Source of the DNA: Oceanospirillaceae bacterium | Lineage (GTDB): Bacteria; Pseudomonadota; Gammaproteobacteria; Pseudomonadales; Balneatricaceae | NCBI GenBank assembly: GCA_023954795.1 | Contig: JAGSHA010000104.1 | Coordinates: 1 to 9,245 of the forward strand | DNA: 9,245 bases | Reading direction: 5' to 3' | The notes under the pieces: model-generated | Databases searched by the model: none | Told to the model about the DNA's origin: nothing | Seen by the model: the letters and a program-made list of their open reading frames with translations, nothing else | Shown: positions 5,793-9,245 of the stretch, in pieces | How positions within the stretch are numbered: position 1 is the first letter of the stretch | Layout: each line of letters begins with the position of its first letter | Program-made: the position numbers and the translations under genes

Positions 5793-7163
5793 ATGGACAG
5801 ACCTTATTCAACCCGTAAGGTTATTCCGCGGGCCCAGCAAGGGCAGCGTGGTGTGGTGATGATCATGGTCACCATTGGGATGGTTGCAATATTGGCGGTC
5901 GCGGGTCTTGCGCTGGATAGTGGCCACCTGTTTCTAACCAAAACACGTTTACAGAATGCTGTTGATTCCGCCGCGCTAACTGCTGCAAAAGTATTGAAAA
6001 GCAGCGATAGCATGGTTGATGCTACCGCCGCGGCACGGGCGACTTTTGAGGAAAATCTGTCAGCGCCGGGTAATGATCTGATCGCTGATGCCTACGATGA
6101 TGGGAACGGTGACCTTGTGCTGACCGTGCAGTATTCAGCCACATTAAACCCATTTACACCTTCTGCAACACCACCCTATGTTCGGGTCATTGCGGACAGT
6201 GTGTCATTAGATACTTGGTTAGCACGTGTTGTAGGTGTTGATCAGACAGAAGCCGTCGCGAGTGCTGTGTCGGGCCCAGTTGCGGTGACGGGCATCTGCG
6301 ATTTGGTGCCGATGTTGGCCTGTGGTTGTGAGCCTGGGACGCCGGGTTGTTGTGACGGAGGAAGCGATGCGGGATGCGCCCCTGATAGCTATTACGGTTA
6401 TACCGTCCCTGATGCATCGACTGATTTGGTAATGGACGATGTTACCTCCGTCAAAATATCGGCTGGTAATAATGACGATATTGGTCCAGGGAACTTCCAT
6501 CTATTGCGTTTGGGTGACAATCAGGGCGGTAACTACATTCGTGATGCGCTTGCGGGGGCGACGACAGGACTGTGTGCTGATTACGATCCTGTTTCGGGCG
6601 AGGAGACTGTTGATTCTGAGCCTGGTAACAAAGTGGGACCGGCATTGGATGGGTTGAATGCTCGTTTTGATGGAGGGACATTTGGTAGCGGGCAGGACCA
6701 AGAATATGTGCCACCCGATTACGTCATACAGGAAGCATTGGAAGATGTGAGTGACGAGCTAGTACTCGGTGATGATGGCAGTGTGCAGACAGAAGATGGC
6801 GCCACAACTCCTGATCTTTTCGACTACAACGATTACTTGGGAGCCGTTGATGGCAGCTGTGGCAATGGTGAGACCTGCAATTTAAGTGGTGAGCCTTTCC
6901 GACGCATGATGGTATTGCCCATCGGCCATTGTTCCGGTCTTTCTAACGGTACCAGTTCCCCCATTTCTGTTCAGGGATATGGCTGCTTTATGCTTCTGCA
7001 ACGTGGCTCGCAAGGTAATAACGGAGCTGATTTCTTCGGGCAGTTTGTTGGTAGTGCCAGTGCACGGGGCTGTGATGTCGCGGGTGGTATAGACCCGGGT
7101 GCTTCACCCAGTTTGCCAACTCAGATTGTGCTGTTCCGTGATCCCGATAGTGGAGATTCCTGA
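5793..7163 (+). CDS. tadG: TadG-like pilus assembly protein, cysteine-rich
   Basis: The 456-residue protein begins with the TadE/G-like N-terminal segment: a basic stretch, QRG at 18-20, a membrane helix (about 21-42), and the family pattern LDSGHLFLTKTRLQNAVDSA (41-60) followed by ALTAA. The large remaining part should be extracytoplasmic. Segments such as GPGNFHLLRLG (231-241), a tract around YIRDALAG (248-255), and EPGNKVGPALDGLNARFD (276-293) resemble conserved blocks of long TadG-like proteins. It carries twelve cysteines, six packed between 169 and 195 (Cys169, 177, 179, 186, 187, 195) and six more spread from 261 to 427, suggesting disulfides or metal binding. The middle is strongly acidic. 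No von Willebrand A domain with a clear MIDAS motif is visible, unlike some TadG proteins. The stop overlaps the start of the next gene by one base. Exact function in the pilus is not known to me. Confidence 0.8.
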   Translation: MDRPYSTRKVIPRAQQGQRGVVMIMVTIGMVAILAVAGLALDSGHLFLTKTRLQNAVDSAALTAAKVLKSSDSMVDATAAARATFEENLSAPGNDLIADAYDDGNGDLVLTVQYSATLNPFTPSATPPYVRVIADSVSLDTWLARVVGVDQTEAVASAVSGPVAVTGICDLVPMLACGCEPGTPGCCDGGSDAGCAPDSYYGYTVPDASTDLVMDDVTSVKISAGNNDDIGPGNFHLLRLGDNQGGNYIRDALAGATTGLCADYDPVSGEETVDSEPGNKVGPALDGLNARFDGGTFGSGQDQEYVPPDYVIQEALEDVSDELVLGDDGSVQTEDGATTPDLFDYNDYLGAVDGSCGNGETCNLSGEPFRRMMVLPIGHCSGLSNGTSSPISVQGYGCFMLLQRGSQGNNGADFFGQFVGSASARGCDVAGGIDPGASPSLPTQIVLFRDPDSGDS

Positions 7164-7642
7164 TGAATATTTCAGCGACTGTCTGTGATCAAAGGAAGAA
7201 ACAATCCGGCGTGGCAATCATTGAGTTGACCGTCGCTTTACCCCTGCTTTTGTTGCTTTTTGTTGGTGTGGCTGAGATGGGACGTTTGTTGTATGACTAC
7301 AACACCTTAACCAAAGCTCAGCGCAATGGCGTTCGCCACTTGGCAATCCATGCTGAAACCGGGAACACCGATATTTATGTTAACGGGTTTTATGGTACGG
7401 AAGCGACTAACTTGGTGGTCTATGGAAATACCGTTGGAACTGGAGCCCCCTTACTAGAGGGATTTACAGTTGACGATGTGACAGTAGATGATCCCACTGC
7501 CGATGAAGTGCGTGTCACGGTTGCATATGACTATACACCGATGGTGTTTACTGCAATTCCGGGCTTCGGACTTTTTGATGATATCACGCTCGGCATGACT
7601 TTGAGTTCTTCAGTCACTATGCGTGCAATGAGGGGGGGCTAA
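7163..7642 (+). CDS. tadE: TadE-like minor pseudopilin
   Basis: The 159-residue protein has a short basic leader ending at Gly16, then VAIIELTVALPLLLLLF with Glu21 at +5, matching the TadE prepilin-peptidase site and hydrophobic helix (about 17-36). It continues with AEMGRLLYDYNTLTKAQRNGVRHLA, typical of the TadE family, and a beta-rich periplasmic part. It should be processed by TadV and act as a minor pilin or assembly factor. Its ATG shares a base with the tadG stop (TGATG), with GGAG about 7 bases upstream. The 3' end runs through a G7 tract that also covers the ribosome-binding region of the next gene. Confidence 0.9.
   Translation: MNISATVCDQRKKQSGVAIIELTVALPLLLLLFVGVAEMGRLLYDYNTLTKAQRNGVRHLAIHAETGNTDIYVNGFYGTEATNLVVYGNTVGTGAPLLEGFTVDDVTVDDPTADEVRVTVAYDYTPMVFTAIPGFGLFDDITLGMTLSSSVTMRAMRGG
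7632..7638 (+). repeat. Poly-G tract (G7) at the tadE-tadF junction
   Basis: Seven G encode the last Arg-Gly-Gly of the TadE-like protein and lie 8 bases before the ATG at 7647, where they serve as the only Shine-Dalgarno-like sequence. Tract length thus affects both the tadE reading frame and the tadF initiation region. Confidence 0.65.
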
Positions 7643-7646
7643 GTCA

Positions 7647-8132
7647 ATGATCAAAATCCCAAACCTTAGAAAACAGAAAGGCATGACCAGCGTTGAGTTT
7701 GCGGTTGTTGGTGGGGTGTTCTTTGTAGTCCTGTTCGCCATTATGGAGTTTGGCCGGGTCATGTTCGTTATGAACATGTTGGATGAGATTACGCGGCGTG
7801 GCGCACGCCTTGCTGCAGTCTGTCCAGTGGATGCTGCTTCCCAAACATTTGTCAGCAATCAGGCGCGCTTTAATGGTGACTATCTGTCTGAACTGACGAC
7901 AGAGATGGTAGATATCGAATACTTTGAAGAAGATGGTGATCCGGCTGACCTGAGTAACCCTACCTCTGCCGTGACCCTTATTCGTTATGTACGGGCCAGT
8001 ATCAATGGCTACCAGCATCAACTGCTGATACCTGGTTTTAATGTAACTGTTCCTGTACCTGACTTTTCTACAACGATTCCAAGTGAAAGCCTGGGTGTAC
8101 ATCCGGATGGAAGCTCGGCGAGCTGTACTTAG
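7647..8132 (+). CDS. tadF: TadE/TadF-like minor pseudopilin
   Basis: The 161-residue protein has a basic leader ending at Gly12, a processing site Gly/MTSVEF with Glu17 at +5 and Phe18 at +6, and a hydrophobic helix (about 19-35), followed by MEFGRVMFVMNMLDEITRRG, typical of TadE/TadF proteins. Cys59 (in AAVCP) and Cys160 (second last residue) could form a disulfide. It should be processed by TadV. The gene starts 4 bases after tadE stops. Calling it TadF and not a second TadE rests on gene order; the two are hard to separate by sequence alone. Confidence 0.88.
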   Translation: MIKIPNLRKQKGMTSVEFAVVGGVFFVVLFAIMEFGRVMFVMNMLDEITRRGARLAAVCPVDAASQTFVSNQARFNGDYLSELTTEMVDIEYFEEDGDPADLSNPTSAVTLIRYVRASINGYQHQLLIPGFNVTVPVPDFSTTIPSESLGVHPDGSSASCT

Positions 8133-8142
8133 GGAGATGAGC

Positions 8143-9245
8143 ATGATGAATGACTTGGTAAATCATACCACGCATCAGGCCCCGATAGATCTAGGTCACA
8201 GGGATTGCCAGATATTAATTGCAAGCCGTTCCACCGCTGCGGTGGACAGCCTTCAGACAATACTGGCGCCACTACCAAAGACCAAGATCAAAACACAGGT
8301 GCTGGTGAATGGTCACATAGATCCGCTAGGTGGGCTTGATCGATTACCTGATCTATTGGTATTTCGGTTGGATTCGAACTGGGAAGTTGAGCTGGAAGCA
8401 TTAAATGCGCGGCCACCATCACAGAGACCACCGATGATTATTGTCAGTGCCGAGAGTGATCCGCAAGTTATGCGTTCCAGCATGCAAGCAGGGGCACGTG
8501 ATTTTTTTGTCGAACCGTTTGATCCTGAAGAAGTATTGCGCTCTATCGAGCACCTCAATCGGGAGCTGTTGGATAATCCTTCGCAGCAAGACGCACGGAT
8601 TACGGTGGTGATGAATGCCAAAGGAGGCTCAGGCGCGAGTCTGATCGCATCTAATGTCGCCCATGCGCTGTGTCAGGAGTACGAACAGCGAGTTGCATTG
8701 GTGGATTTGGATCTTCAGTTCGGCTCACTTTCCTACTATCTGGATCTGCATCTGAAACATGGCATAAAAGAGGCGTTAGATAACGTTGATGATCTGGATG
8801 CCATCGCGTTGGATGGTTATTTGGTGAAGCATGCGAGTGGATTGCGTGTTATGGGGGTGGAAGAGGGACGCATCATTCTCAACGATGAGGTGTCTAGTGA
8901 ACGGCTTAGACATTTAATTGCGTTGATGGCGCGTGCCCATCATCACGTCATTATAGATGTCCCTCGCCAGATCGACCTTATCACCTCAACTGTTCTTGAA
9001 ATGGCAGATCAGGTCATCATTGTCACGCAGCAAAGTATTACCCACTTACGTGATACAGCACGACTGATGGATGTATTACGTGATGACCTTGAAATACCGG
9101 ATGAAAACTTACAGGTCGTTGTAAACCGTTACCAAAAAAACTCCCTGATCACCCGTACTGAGGTGGAAAACGCGCTGAAACAGCGGTCTCTAATGTGTAT
9201 TCCTAACGACTTTAAAAATGTAACTGACAGTTTAAATGATGGTAT
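8143..9245 (+). CDS. cpaE: Pilus localisation ATPase CpaE/TadZ (partial, C-terminus off right edge)
   Basis: 367 codons are visible, open at the right edge. Residues about 21-140 form a receiver-like domain that has lost its chemistry: the phospho-acceptor position is Arg75 (LLVFRLD) and the conserved Lys is Glu124 (VEPF). A ParA/MinD-type P-loop domain follows: a deviant Walker A with signature Lys160 (KGGSGAS, 160-166, the usual second Lys being Ala165), a Walker A' region ALVDLDLQFG (185-194) with Asp188 and Asp190, and Walker B VIIDVP with Asp272. This layout matches CpaE/TadZ, which places the Tad machine at the membrane or pole. The start ATG at 8143 lies 6 bases after GGGAG (8132-8136); the in-frame ATGs at 8137 and 8146 are possible. 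The motor gene cpaF/tadA is expected next. Confidence 0.92.
   Translation, partial: MMNDLVNHTTHQAPIDLGHRDCQILIASRSTAAVDSLQTILAPLPKTKIKTQVLVNGHIDPLGGLDRLPDLLVFRLDSNWEVELEALNARPPSQRPPMIIVSAESDPQVMRSSMQAGARDFFVEPFDPEEVLRSIEHLNRELLDNPSQQDARITVVMNAKGGSGASLIASNVAHALCQEYEQRVALVDLDLQFGSLSYYLDLHLKHGIKEALDNVDDLDAIALDGYLVKHASGLRVMGVEEGRIILNDEVSSERLRHLIALMARAHHHVIIDVPRQIDLITSTVLEMADQVIIVTQQSITHLRDTARLMDVLRDDLEIPDENLQVVVNRYQKNSLITRTEVENALKQRSLMCIPNDFKNVTDSLNDG

Noticed and set aside
6187..6714. Several overlapping - strand and alternate-frame open frames inside tadG
   Set aside because: They have low-complexity, His/Arg-rich translations with no ribosome-binding site, while the long + strand frame shows TadG-like conserved blocks.
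7644..8144. 166-codon - strand frame opposite tadF
   Set aside because: It covers the tadF-like gene almost exactly, has no recognisable domain, and the + strand has a clear pseudopilin signature.
1..9245. CRISPR array, tRNA, rRNA, insertion sequence or attachment site
   Set aside because: I saw no regularly spaced repeats, no tRNA-like fold, no transposase and no terminal inverted repeats; apart from the control region at 383-714 the window is almost wholly coding.

Overview
The window holds most of a Flp/Tad (tight adherence) type IVc pilus locus on the + strand, with the start of a divergently transcribed response-regulator gene at the left edge. Base composition is moderate, roughly half G+C by eye. 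The protein style and the gene set suggest a gammaproteobacterium, perhaps marine, but no taxonomic marker is present, so this is inference.

Layout. Positions 1-382 (- strand) encode the N-terminal receiver domain of a response regulator that continues off the left edge. Positions 383-714 are an AT-rich divergent intergenic region with several short perfect inverted repeats and no convincing sigma-70 or sigma-54 promoter. From 715 onward all genes point right and are tightly packed: flp major prepilin (715-912), tadV/cpaA prepilin peptidase (950-1531), an AAA+ ATPase outside the textbook tad set (1528-2868), cpaB/rcpC (2891-3664), cpaC/rcpA secretin (3753-5423), a small lipoprotein (5438-5716), a cysteine-rich TadG-like protein (5793-7163), two TadE/TadF-type minor pseudopilins (7163-7642, 7647-8132), and cpaE/tadZ (8143 to beyond the right edge). 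The motor ATPase (cpaF/tadA) and the platform proteins (tadB, tadC) are not in the window and are expected downstream.

How the genes work together. By family knowledge, TadV cleaves the leader from Flp and from the TadE/TadF pseudopilins. CpaC forms the outer-membrane secretin, with CpaB and probably the lipoprotein supporting it. CpaE/TadZ positions the machine at the inner membrane. TadG-like and TadE/F proteins act as minor pilus or cell-envelope components. Two pairs overlap (ATGA at 1528-1531; a shared base at 7163), which suggests translational coupling within one operon.

Points of most interest: the winged-helix plus AAA+ ATPase; three poly-G tracts of 7-8 bases inside or at the end of genes, one placed so that loss of a single G would fuse tadE to tadF in frame; the dyad-rich control region; and the cysteine cluster in the TadG-like protein. 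I do not see a wholly new system; this is a recognisable Tad locus with some unusual parts.
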